In this document: positions 1-7,522 of the stretch, in pieces
Layout: every line of letters begins with the position of its first letter
Numbering within the stretch: position 1 is the first letter of the stretch
NCBI GenBank assembly: GCA_023415035.1
Contig: JAEZLX010000228.1
Span: 1-7,522, forward strand
Origin: Pseudomonadota bacterium
GTDB taxonomy: Bacteria; Pseudomonadota; Gammaproteobacteria; Burkholderiales; Burkholderiaceae_C
Direction: 5' to 3'
Length of the DNA: 7,522 bases
Program-made: the position numbers and the translations under genes
Notes under the pieces: generated by a model
What the model was told of the DNA's origin: nothing
The model's input: the letters and a program-made list of their open reading frames with translations, nothing else
Databases searched by the model: none

Positions 1-818
1 GGTTCGAGCAGCGCATCTTCTCCAAGCCGCGCTTCCAGCAGCTCTCTGGCCTGTACGGGTATCTCGCCAAGCAGTTCACCGTGTTCGGCCAGCACGTGCT
101 TGTGGGCTGCGCCTCGCCCGACGAGGCGGTGTTTCTGCTGCACGCGCAGAACCGCTACGTGCCGCACTTCATTGCGCTGTCGGACTCCTCTCCGTTCTCG
201 CAGGGGGTGGACACGCTGTTCGACTCGGCTCGTCTGAACTCGGTGTTCGCCTTCCCGCTCAGCGGCCGCGCGCCCTTCGTGCTGAGTTGGGACGAGTTCG
301 CCAACGGCTACTTCACCAAGATGGAGAGCACGGGCGTGGTCAAGTCCATGATGGACTTTTACTGGGACATCCGGCCCAAGCCCGAATACGGCACCATCGA
401 GCTGCGCGTGTGCGACACGCCACTGACGGTCGAGCGCGCGGCCGCGCTGGCCTGCTACCTGCAGGCCCTGTGCCGCCACCTGCTGGAGCGCAACGAGCCG
501 CCACCGGAGGAGGACGACTACCTCGTCTACACCTACAACCGCTTCCAGGCCTGCCGCTTCGGTCTGGACGGCATGATGGTCAACCCCAAGACACGCGAGC
601 AGATCAGCATCCGCGAGGACGTGCTGGCCACGCTGCGCAAGATCTCGCACCACGCCGACGTGCTCGAGTCGCAGGCCGCTCTGGAGGAGATCGAGCGCAC
701 GGCGGGTCGCGCGGGCAATCATGCCGGCTACCTGCGCCGGTGCTTTGCCGACAGCGGCAGCGTGCAGGGCGTGGTGAGGGCCAGTGTCGAGGCCCTGCGA
801 GAGGGTCCGGCTCCCTGA
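1..818 (+). CDS. ybdK: YbdK-type carboxylate-amine ligase (GCS2 family), 5' end outside window
   Basis: The frame is open from base 3 and ends with TGA at 816-818, giving 271 residues. Family members are usually about 370-380 residues, so roughly 100 N-terminal residues lie to the left. Family hallmarks are visible: YGYLAKQFTVFGQHV at about 57-98, then FIALSDSSPF, the GTIELRVCDTPLTVERAAAL block near 390-450, and TYNRFQACRFGLDG near 530-570. The family makes ATP-dependent amide bonds; E. coli YbdK has weak glutamate-cysteine ligase activity, and the physiological substrate is generally unknown. It is cytosolic, and I see no signal or membrane segment in this part. One oddity is QHVLVG where I recall QHVHVG as usual (bases 90-107). 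The protein runs to a normal-looking C-terminus (LREGPAP). Family assignment is firm; the exact reaction is not. Confidence 0.9.
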   Translation, partial: FEQRIFSKPRFQQLSGLYGYLAKQFTVFGQHVLVGCASPDEAVFLLHAQNRYVPHFIALSDSSPFSQGVDTLFDSARLNSVFAFPLSGRAPFVLSWDEFANGYFTKMESTGVVKSMMDFYWDIRPKPEYGTIELRVCDTPLTVERAAALACYLQALCRHLLERNEPPPEEDDYLVYTYNRFQACRFGLDGMMVNPKTREQISIREDVLATLRKISHHADVLESQAALEEIERTAGRAGNHAGYLRRCFADSGSVQGVVRASVEALREGPAP

Positions 819-994
819 GATCGGGGGCGTTGGCGCAATAAGCGGGGTGTTTCGGGGGTATTTCCGGCTTTGTCGGGCAACTTCCTACACAGTGAATCGC
901 CAATCGCCGACTCAATATCCTGAATCAAAAAAATACAGTTTGTTTCATCGACAGACGAACCGTATTTCCCGCGATTTCAGGAAGGAACACCGAG
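819..994 (+). promoter_or_regulatory. AT-richer leader upstream of the small gene at 995
   Basis: This 176-base gap is clearly less GC-rich in its right half than the flanking genes. It holds a tandem AATCGCC pair (895-901 and 902-908), a run of seven A at 927-933, and an imperfect dyad at 938-960. A strong Shine-Dalgarno sequence, AGGAAGGA (979-986), sits 8 bases before the ATG at 995. Promoter candidates are weak: TTGTTT (940-945) with TATTTC (963-968) at 17-base spacing, or TTGTCG (870-875) with poor -10 matches. The gap probably carries the promoter of the small gene, but I cannot place the start site. Confidence 0.4.
938..960. repeat. Imperfect inverted repeat in the leader of the small gene
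   Basis: Bases 938-945 (GTTTGTTT) can pair with 953-960 (AGACGAAC) around a 7-base loop: eight consecutive pairs in plus-strand RNA, two of them G-U. In minus-strand RNA the same arms give six pairs and two A-C mismatches, followed after a short gap by a seven-T tract (complement of 927-933). It could be a 5' untranslated hairpin, a dimeric regulator site, or a weak terminator for leftward transcription from the NodI/NodJ-like operon. None of these is proven. Confidence 0.3.
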
Positions 995-1225
995 ATGAAC
1001 GCCTCTCACACCCGCATCAACCCCTTCGTCCTGATGCTCGATCCCGAGGCCGTGATCAATGCCGTGGAGAACAGCCGTACGCTGCGCGACCTGCGCCAGC
1101 GCATCTGCCGTCCCCTGGACAAGCCCCTGATTCCCAAGACCCATGGTCAGCCGGTCTGCGAATACGACGCGATGATCGATGCCGAGGTCTTCGGCGACAC
1201 CGGCCTTCAGCCCGTCCTGCACTGA
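995..1225 (+). CDS. Small conserved-looking hypothetical protein, 76 residues
   Basis: The ATG at 995 is preceded by AGGAAGGA with an 8-base spacer, the best ribosome binding site on the plus strand of this window, which supports this as a real gene and fixes the start. The product has no signal peptide, membrane span, cysteine pair or known catalytic motif. The N-terminal two thirds (residues 8-45) carry RINPFVLMLDPEAV, then a short predicted helix with SRTLRDLRQRICRPLDKP; the C-terminus is acidic (EYDAMIDAEVFGD). The RINPFVL...RICRPLDKP pattern resembles small unannotated proteins I associate with Burkholderiales genomes, but I cannot name a family or function. It stands alone behind an AT-richer leader and ends 6 bases before the stop of the convergent permease gene. 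A competing overlapping frame (784-1257) has no comparable start signal. Confidence 0.75.
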   Translation: MNASHTRINPFVLMLDPEAVINAVENSRTLRDLRQRICRPLDKPLIPKTHGQPVCEYDAMIDAEVFGDTGLQPVLH

Positions 1226-1231
1226 TGCCGT

Positions 1232-2056
1232 TCAGCGTCCGAAGCGCCGCCGTGTGAGCGCCAGCGCCACCCAGTAGCCCAGCACCGCATAGGCCAGCAG
1301 CACACCCGCGTGCCACAGCGGCCGGGCCGGCCACTGGTCCATGAACAGCGGACGCACCAGTTCCACCGCGTGGCTCAGCGGCAGCCAGTCCGACAGCACG
1401 CGGATCGCCACCGGCAGCTGCTCACGCGGGAAAAATACCCCCGATACGAACATCATCGGGGTCATGAACAGCGTGAAGTAGTAGGTGAAGAAATCGTAGC
1501 TCTGCGCCAGCGCATTGAAGATCAGCGCGACGCACGAGAAGGCGATGCCGGCCAGCAGCAGCGCAGGCAGCACCAGCATGAGCTTGGGTGAATGGCTGAT
1601 GCCCAGCGCCAGCATCACGCCCAGGATGGCGGTGACCGCGAACAACGACTTGAACGCTGCCCACAGCATCTCGGCCAGCACGATGTCGTCCAGGCGCACG
1701 GGGGCGTTGAGGATGCCGTCCCAGGTCTTCTGCGCATGCATGCGCGAGAAGGCCGAGTACAGCGCCTCGAAACTGGCGGCGTTCATGGCGCTCATGCAGA
1801 TGCTGCCGCTGGCCAGGAACAGGATGTACGGCACGGTGACGCTGCCCTGGGGAGTGGACATGCCCACCTGCCCGACCAGCGCGCCCAGGCCGTAGCCGAA
1901 GGCCACGAGCCACATCAGCGGTTCGGCGATGTTGCCCACCAGGCTCGGGATGGCCAGTTTCTGCCACACCAGCAGGTTGCGGCGGAACACCGGCCACCAG
2001 CGCATGGACAGTCGCGGCGGTGACCAGTGGGAGGGCCTTTGGTGGTCGGTGTTCAT
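1232..2056 (-). CDS. ABC-2 type permease, NodJ-like
   Basis: This 274-residue integral inner-membrane protein is the channel-forming partner of the ATPase encoded just upstream. Hydrophobic segments fall near residues 45-63, 76-96, 127-152, 158-182, 191-210 and 249-268, the six-span pattern of ABC-2 exporters. The family signature FMTPMMFVSGVFFPREQLP (198-215) and LPLSHAVELVRPL (225-237) match the NodJ/DrrB-type branch. The start chosen is the ATG at 2056-2054. It overlaps the ATPase stop as ATGA, and GGAGG (complement of 2061-2065) lies 4 bases upstream, so translational coupling is likely. The frame stays open further upstream (to 2464), but that is antisense-type shadow inside the ATPase gene. 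The substrate is unknown. NodJ in rhizobia helps export lipochitin oligosaccharides, but no nod synthesis genes are visible here, so that function should not be assumed. Confidence 0.92.
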   Translation of the reverse strand: MNTDHQRPSHWSPPRLSMRWWPVFRRNLLVWQKLAIPSLVGNIAEPLMWLVAFGYGLGALVGQVGMSTPQGSVTVPYILFLASGSICMSAMNAASFEALYSAFSRMHAQKTWDGILNAPVRLDDIVLAEMLWAAFKSLFAVTAILGVMLALGISHSPKLMLVLPALLLAGIAFSCVALIFNALAQSYDFFTYYFTLFMTPMMFVSGVFFPREQLPVAIRVLSDWLPLSHAVELVRPLFMDQWPARPLWHAGVLLAYAVLGYWVALALTRRRFGR

Positions 2057-2988
2057 CCGTCCTCCCGGATCTGGCGGCCGGTGAGCTTGAGGAACAGGTC
2101 TTCCAGATTGGCCGGGCGGTGCAGCGTGCGCAGCTCGTGCCACGGTGCCAGCGCCTGCAGCAGCGGACCTGCGTCCGCCGTGTAGAAGAAGACGGTCTCG
2201 CCGCTGTGCTCCATGCGCGAGGCCAGGGCGCGCACCGGCGCATGGGCCGGTGCGTCCAGCAACGCCAGGGCGCCGGGGCCATAGACTTCGATCACCTCGG
2301 GCTCCAGGTGCCGGGCGATCAGTTCGCGCGGTCTCCCTTCGGCGATCTTGCGGCCGTGGTCCAGCACCAGCAGTCGCGAGCAAAGACGCTCGGCCTCGTC
2401 CATGAAATGGGTGGTCAGCAGGATCGATTTGCCCTGTTGCAGCAGCAGCTGCAGGCGTTCCCACATCAGGTGGCGTGCTTGAGGGTCCAGCCCTGTGGTG
2501 GGTTCGTCGAGCAGCAGCAGTTGCGGGTCGTTGACGAGCGCACGCGCCAGCGACAGGCGCCGCCGCATCCCGCCCGAGAGCTCGACCGGCTTGGCTCCCG
2601 CCTTGTGGCCCAGGGCCGCAAACTCGAGCAGGCGCGGGATGCGCTCGCGGATCACGCCATCGGGCAGCCGGAAGTAGCGCCCGTAGACCAGCAGGTTCTC
2701 GGCGCAGGAGAAATCCGGGTCCAGCGTGTCGGCCTGGCTGACCACGCCCAGCCGCGCCTTGATGGCCAGCGCGTCGCGCGGCATCTCATGGCCGAAGGCG
2801 TGCACACGGCCGGCATCGGGCGCCGTCAGGCCCAGGCACATGCGGATGGTGGTGGTTTTTCCCGCACCGTTCGGGCCGATCACGCCCAGGCATTCACCCG
2901 GCGCGATCGAAAACGACAGGCGGTCGACCACGGTCTGGCCTCCGTAGCGCTTGACCAGCTCCTCGGCGCTGAACAATGCCTCGCTCAT
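2053..2988 (-). CDS. ABC transporter ATPase, NodI-like
   Basis: This 311-residue cytosolic nucleotide-binding subunit has all core motifs: Walker A GPNGAGKT (38-45), Q-loop Q85, signature LSGGMRRRLS (137-146), Walker B LLLLDEP (157-163) and H-loop H194. After about residue 225 comes a C-terminal extension ending in RPANLEDLFLKLTGR, typical of the NodI/DrrA exporter group. It should power the permease encoded downstream, whose ATG overlaps this stop by 4 bases. The start at 2988-2986 (MSEALFSAEELVKRYGG) gives the expected N-terminus; the frame is open far upstream (to 4125), but that part runs antisense through psd and purT. The upstream Shine-Dalgarno match is poor: GGGGG lies about 12 bases away and no AGGAGG is seen. 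A CACAAT -10-like box lies only 6 bases before the ATG. ATPase assignment is certain; the NodI-like label is strong but substrate-neutral. Confidence 0.94.
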   Translation of the reverse strand: MSEALFSAEELVKRYGGQTVVDRLSFSIAPGECLGVIGPNGAGKTTTIRMCLGLTAPDAGRVHAFGHEMPRDALAIKARLGVVSQADTLDPDFSCAENLLVYGRYFRLPDGVIRERIPRLLEFAALGHKAGAKPVELSGGMRRRLSLARALVNDPQLLLLDEPTTGLDPQARHLMWERLQLLLQQGKSILLTTHFMDEAERLCSRLLVLDHGRKIAEGRPRELIARHLEPEVIEVYGPGALALLDAPAHAPVRALASRMEHSGETVFFYTADAGPLLQALAPWHELRTLHRPANLEDLFLKLTGRQIREDG

Positions 2989-3053
2989 GGCGCGATTGTG
3001 CCCCCAGGACAGTAGCCCTGCACAGCGCCGTTGCCCACCTACAATCGGCGCAT
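2987..3053. promoter_or_regulatory. Divergent promoter region with mirrored ACAATCG elements
   Basis: This stretch, the core of the 111 bases between the divergent NodI-like gene and psd, holds an imperfect inverted repeat. Plus-strand bases 3041-3053 read ACAATCGGCGCAT and the minus strand over 2999-2987 reads ACAATCGCGCCAT, agreeing at 10 of 13 positions. Each copy contains a -10-like box: TACAAT (3040-3045, plus) and CACAAT (3000-2995, minus). The -35 regions are weak on both strands (CTGCAC at 3018-3023 on the plus strand). For psd the predicted start near 3052 would give a leader of about 48 bases. For the NodI-like gene it would fall at or next to the ATG. These positions are inference. 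Confidence 0.4.
3017..3045 (+). promoter_or_regulatory. Candidate sigma-70 promoter for psd
   Basis: TACAAT at 3040-3045 differs from the consensus -10 by one base. A poor -35 candidate, CTGCAC (3018-3023), sits 16 bases upstream. Transcription would begin near 3052, ahead of the ATG at 3100. The -10 is convincing by position and sequence; the -35 is not. Confidence 0.4.
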
Positions 3054-3099
3054 CGCAACCCAACCGTGGTGGCCGGCGGTGTCCCGGCGGCCCTCTCCG

Positions 3100-3966
3100 A
3101 TGTCCCCTTTTGTCGCCCTGCAATACCTGCTGCCCAAGCGCCTGCTGACCGAGGCGGCCGGCCGGTTCGCACGTGCCCAAGGCGGCTGGGTGACGCAGGC
3201 GGCCATCGCGCGCTTCATCCGGCGCTACAACGTGAACATGGCCGAGGCGGCGCAGGCCGACATCCGGCAGTACCGCAGCTTCAACGAGTTCTTTACCCGT
3301 GCGCTCAAGCCGGGCGCCCGTCCGCTGGCCGATACTGCTTATGTCTGCCCGGTGGACGGCGCGATCAGCCAGTTCGGAGCCATCGCGCGTGACCAGATCT
3401 TCCAGGCCAAGGGCCACCACTACAGCACGCGTGCGCTGGTGGGTGGAGATGCAGCACTGGCCGAGCAGTTCGATGACGGCGCCTTCGCCACCATCTACCT
3501 GAGCCCGCGCGACTACCACCGCATCCACATGCCCAGCGCCGGCGTCCTGCGGCGCATGATCCACGTGCCGGGCGAGCTGTTCTCCGTCAACCCGGTGACG
3601 GCACAGGGCGTGCCCGGCCTGTTCGCGCGCAACGAGCGCGTGGTCTGCGTGTTCGATGTGCCGCACGGCCCCGATGGCGCCACGCGGCTCTTCGTGCTGG
3701 TGCTGGTGGGCGCGACGATCGTGGGCAGCATGGCCACCTCCTGGCATGGCGTGGTCAATCCGCCTCGCCCGGGCCGTGTGCGCGAGTGGACCTATGACGG
3801 CAGCGCGCCCGCGCACCGCCTGCACAAGGGCGACGAGATGGGCCGTTTCCTTCTGGGCTCCACCGTCGTGATGCTCTGGCCGCGCGACACCATTCGCTTC
3901 AACCCCGACTGGGCGCCCGCTCGCGCGGTGCGGCTGGGCGAGGCCATGGGCGAAGCCCTGTCCTGA
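3100..3966 (+). CDS. psd: Phosphatidylserine decarboxylase proenzyme
   Basis: Psd decarboxylates phosphatidylserine to phosphatidylethanolamine at the inner membrane, the last step in making this major phospholipid. The 288-residue product has the conserved LGST at 252-255. Self-cleavage between G253 and S254 should give a beta chain (1-253) and a short alpha chain (254-288), with S254 converted to the pyruvoyl cofactor. Family residues for autocleavage are present: D86 in CPVDGAIS, and H140 and H143 in SPRDYHRIHMP. FNEFFTRALKPGARP (61-75) is also characteristic. I chose the ATG at 3100 because MSPFVALQYLLPKRLLT matches the usual N-terminus and length. A TTG at 3031 would add 23 atypical residues and would lie upstream of the predicted -10 box. 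The Shine-Dalgarno sequence is weak. The promoter is probably TACAAT at 3040-3045. purT follows after 43 bases. Confidence 0.96.
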   Translation: MSPFVALQYLLPKRLLTEAAGRFARAQGGWVTQAAIARFIRRYNVNMAEAAQADIRQYRSFNEFFTRALKPGARPLADTAYVCPVDGAISQFGAIARDQIFQAKGHHYSTRALVGGDAALAEQFDDGAFATIYLSPRDYHRIHMPSAGVLRRMIHVPGELFSVNPVTAQGVPGLFARNERVVCVFDVPHGPDGATRLFVLVLVGATIVGSMATSWHGVVNPPRPGRVREWTYDGSAPAHRLHKGDEMGRFLLGSTVVMLWPRDTIRFNPDWAPARAVRLGEAMGEALS

Positions 3967-4009
3967 ACCGCCGCTTTCGTTTTCAACCTTCTTTTTTCCA
4001 CGAACGACC

Positions 4010-5218
4010 ATGACCACGCTCGGCACCCCCCTGTCCCCCTCGGCCACCCGCGTCATGCTGCTGGGCAGCGGCGAACTCGGCAAGGAAGTGCTGATCGCCC
4101 TGCAGCGCCTGGGCGTGGAAACCATCGCCGTGGACCGTTACGAGAACGCGCCCGGCCAGCAGGTGGCGCACCATGCGCGCACCATCACCATGAGCGACCC
4201 GGATCAGCTGCGCGCGCTGATCCAGACCGAGAAGCCCGCGCTGGTGGTGCCCGAGATCGAGGCCATCGCCACGCCCGTGCTGCAGGAGCTGGAAGCGGCC
4301 GGCGTGGTCACGGTCATTCCCACCGCGCGCGCCGCACGCCTGACCATGGACCGCGAAGGCATCCGGCGTCTGGCCGCCGAGACCCTGGGGCTGCCCACCA
4401 GCCCCTACCGTTTTTGTGACTCGCTGGAGGAGCTGCAGGCGGCCATCGACGGCGGCATTGGCTACCCCTGCATCGTCAAGCCGGTGATGAGCAGCAGCGG
4501 CAAGGGCCAGAGCAAGATCGACGGGCCGGCCGATGTCGCCCGGGCCTGGGATTACGCCATGGCAGGCGGGCGCGTGAGCCACCGCCGCGTCATCGTTGAG
4601 GGCTTTATCGACTTCGACTACGAGATCACCCTCCTGACCGTTCGTGCCAAGGGCGCCGACGGCCAGGTCCGGACGCATTTCTGTGAGCCCATCGGCCATC
4701 GTCAGGTCAATGGCGACTATGTCGAGAGCTGGCAACCCATGGGCATGAGCGAGGCAGCCATCGCCACGGCCCAGCAGATTGCCCATGCCGTCACCGGCGA
4801 CCTGGGCGGCCTGGGCCTGTTCGGCGTGGAGCTGTTCGTCAAGGGTGACCAGGTCTGGTTCAGCGAGGTCAGCCCGCGTCCGCACGACACCGGCCTCGTG
4901 ACGCTGTGCACGCAGCACCAGAGCGAGTTCGAGCTGCACGCGCGCGCCATCCTGGGCCTGCCGGTGGACACCTCGCTGCGCAACCCGGGCGCCAGTGCCG
5001 TGATCTACGGTGGCGTGGATGCCGAGGGCATCGTGTTTGACGGTGTGGCCGACGCGCTGGCCGTGCCTGGCACCGACCTGCGCCTGTTCGGCAAGCCCGA
5101 GAGCTTCACCAAGCGCCGCATGGGCGTGGCGCTGGCGCGCGCCGAGGACACCGACACGGCCCGCACCAATGCCAGGCTGGCGGCGGGGAAGGTCAAGCCG
5201 CGCCAATTCGCGTCATAA
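4010..5218 (+). CDS. purT: Formate-dependent phosphoribosylglycinamide formyltransferase 2 (GAR transformylase T)
   Basis: PurT uses ATP and formate to formylate glycinamide ribonucleotide (GAR), the third step of purine synthesis, and so bypasses the folate-dependent PurN enzyme. The 402-residue cytosolic protein has the ATP-grasp layout. The N-terminal nucleotide-like fold has LLGSGELGKE (17-26) and PEIEAI (81-86). The ATP loop is SSSGKGQS (161-168), and EVSPRPHDTGLVT (286-298) carries metal and substrate contacts. The C-terminal lobe has LFGKPESF (359-366). E. coli PurT is about 10 residues shorter, the difference lying mainly at the N-terminus. The ATG at 4010 is the only sensible start, but it has no purine-rich ribosome binding site; the preceding 43 bases are pyrimidine-rich (a CTTCTTTTTTCC stretch). 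It follows psd on the same strand with no visible promoter, so co-transcription is likely. No frameshift or missing motif is seen. Confidence 0.97.
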   Translation: MTTLGTPLSPSATRVMLLGSGELGKEVLIALQRLGVETIAVDRYENAPGQQVAHHARTITMSDPDQLRALIQTEKPALVVPEIEAIATPVLQELEAAGVVTVIPTARAARLTMDREGIRRLAAETLGLPTSPYRFCDSLEELQAAIDGGIGYPCIVKPVMSSSGKGQSKIDGPADVARAWDYAMAGGRVSHRRVIVEGFIDFDYEITLLTVRAKGADGQVRTHFCEPIGHRQVNGDYVESWQPMGMSEAAIATAQQIAHAVTGDLGGLGLFGVELFVKGDQVWFSEVSPRPHDTGLVTLCTQHQSEFELHARAILGLPVDTSLRNPGASAVIYGGVDAEGIVFDGVADALAVPGTDLRLFGKPESFTKRRMGVALARAEDTDTARTNARLAAGKVKPRQFAS

Positions 5219-5262
5219 CAACCCGGGTACTCCGCGGAACAGGGGCCAATCCCCAGGGAAAC

Positions 5263-5299
5263 GAGGGGCCGGCTGCGCCGGCCCAAGTTGCTGCCCCTC
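5263..5299 (+). terminator. GC-rich hairpin after purT, possible terminator
   Basis: GGGCCGGC (5266-5273) and GCCGGCCC (5277-5284) form a perfect 8-base-pair stem with a 3-base loop, 48 bases after the purT stop. An alternative stem pairs GAGGGGC (5263-5269) with GCCCCTC (5293-5299) and would exclude part of the first. No T-run follows on either strand, so this is not a classical intrinsic terminator. It may still mark or assist termination between these convergent operons. Confidence 0.35.
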
Positions 5300-5328
5300 T
5301 CGGGATGCCGCGTCAGCGGCGCAGGGGC
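5293..5328 (-). terminator. Stem-loop just after the MacB-like permease gene, possible terminator
   Basis: Outer arms GCCCCT (5293-5298) and AGGGGC (5323-5328) enclose an inner stem GCCGC (5307-5311) with GCGGC (5316-5320) and a 4-base loop. It begins 4 bases beyond the stop of the minus-strand permease gene. There is no T-tract after it in the minus-strand direction, so intrinsic termination is uncertain. The left arm is shared with the alternative hairpin on the purT side. Confidence 0.3.
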
Positions 5329-5331
5329 CCT

Positions 5332-7284
<1,953 letters not shown>

Positions 7285-7288
<4 letters not shown>

Positions 7289-7522
7289 GATCCCGCGTTC
7301 CTGGTGCGCTGCTCGACGATCACTTCCACACCTTCGGACAGGCCCTCGCCGCTGACCTCGGTCATGCGGCCGTCGCTGATGCCGGTGACCACGGGCACCG
7401 GAACGGGCTGGCCGTCGCGCAGCACCCAGATGCGGCGGCGGCCGCCCGGCGCGCTGGCGCTGCGGTCGGTGCCGGCGGTCTTGGTGGCACCGGTGCGGGG
7501 GCCGCGCGGCATCAGCTTGGAG
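7285..7522 (-). CDS. Periplasmic adaptor (membrane fusion protein, MacA-like), C-terminal part
   Basis: The minus-strand frame is open from the right edge of the window to TGA at 7287-7285, giving about 78 residues of C-terminus. RRRIWVLRDGQPVPVPVVTG followed by SDGRMTEVSGEGLSEGVEVIVE matches the last beta-rich, membrane-proximal domain of MacA-like adaptors. This domain meets the permease's periplasmic part. The N-terminal membrane anchor, coiled coil and lipoyl domain would lie outside the window. An in-frame ATG at 7512 is internal, not a start. The stop overlaps the ATPase start by 4 bases (ATGA), which ties this gene to the MacB-like pair and supports a MacA-type rather than RND-type role. 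An Arg/Thr/Ser/Gly-rich stretch (about residues 5-28 of the visible part) looks like an inserted loop. Confidence 0.85.

Noticed and set aside
895..908. Tandem AATCGCC repeat as a CRISPR or iteron-like array
   Set aside because: Only two 7-base copies and no further repeats nearby; probably chance.
784..1257. 157-residue plus-strand frame overlapping the small gene
   Set aside because: It begins inside the ybdK-like gene, is Arg/Pro/Ser-rich, and has no ribosome binding site, whereas the 76-residue frame has a strong one.
2020..3015. 331-residue plus-strand open frame opposite the NodI-like ATPase
   Set aside because: Antisense shadow; all ABC ATPase motifs are on the minus strand and no start signal is present.
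3031..3099. TTG at 3031 as an upstream start for psd
   Set aside because: It would place the start upstream of the predicted -10 box and add 23 residues unlike Psd N-termini; the ATG at 3100 gives the expected protein.
3948..3958. GGGC-GAA-GCCC mini-hairpin near the end of psd as a terminator
   Set aside because: Only four base pairs, inside coding sequence, and the T-rich stretch is too far downstream to act with it.
2989..4125. Upstream extension of the minus-strand ATPase frame, making a 690-residue open frame
   Set aside because: It runs antisense through psd and purT. The composition is low-complexity His/Gly/Ala/Arg typical of antisense frames in GC-rich DNA, and the ATPase homology begins exactly at the ATG at 2988.
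3983..5206. 407-residue minus-strand open frame opposite purT
   Set aside because: No family motif, skewed His/Gln/Gly composition, and complete overlap with a clearly real purT.

Overview
The window is GC-rich, densely packed bacterial chromosome with typical housekeeping and transport genes. Long antisense open frames, TACAAT-like -10 boxes and the gene families present point to a betaproteobacterium, most likely order Burkholderiales (Comamonadaceae-like). That placement rests on codon and family impressions, not on a marker gene. I see no tRNA, rRNA, CRISPR array, insertion sequence or phage gene. No gene-free stretch exceeds 300 bases; the longest is 176 bases (819-994).

Layout, left to right. 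(1) The 3' two thirds of a YbdK-type carboxylate-amine ligase gene (GCS2 family), plus strand. (2) A 176-base AT-richer leader and a small 76-residue protein gene with a strong ribosome binding site, plus strand. (3) A two-gene NodI/NodJ-like ABC exporter operon on the minus strand. Its permease ends 6 bases from the end of the small gene. (4) A 111-base divergent intergenic region with mirrored promoter-like elements. (5) psd (phosphatidylserine decarboxylase) and purT (formate-dependent GAR transformylase), plus strand, 43 bases apart. (6) A 113-base convergent intergenic region rich in hairpins. (7) A minus-strand MacAB-like export operon that enters from the right: C-terminus of a periplasmic adaptor, then a separate ATPase, then a MacB-type permease, with overlapping reading frames.

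How the genes work together. The NodI/NodJ-like pair should form one inner-membrane exporter of unknown substrate. The adaptor, ATPase and permease should form one tripartite efflux or secretion machine that needs an outer-membrane TolC-type channel not seen here. psd makes phosphatidylethanolamine and purT catalyses the third step of purine synthesis; they are metabolically unrelated and probably share a transcript only by position.

No clearly new multi-gene system is visible. The items most worth checking are a histidine-to-leucine change in the YbdK core motif, a mirrored divergent promoter between the NodI-like gene and psd, an uncharacterised small protein with a structured leader, and the hairpin cluster between purT and the MacB-like operon.
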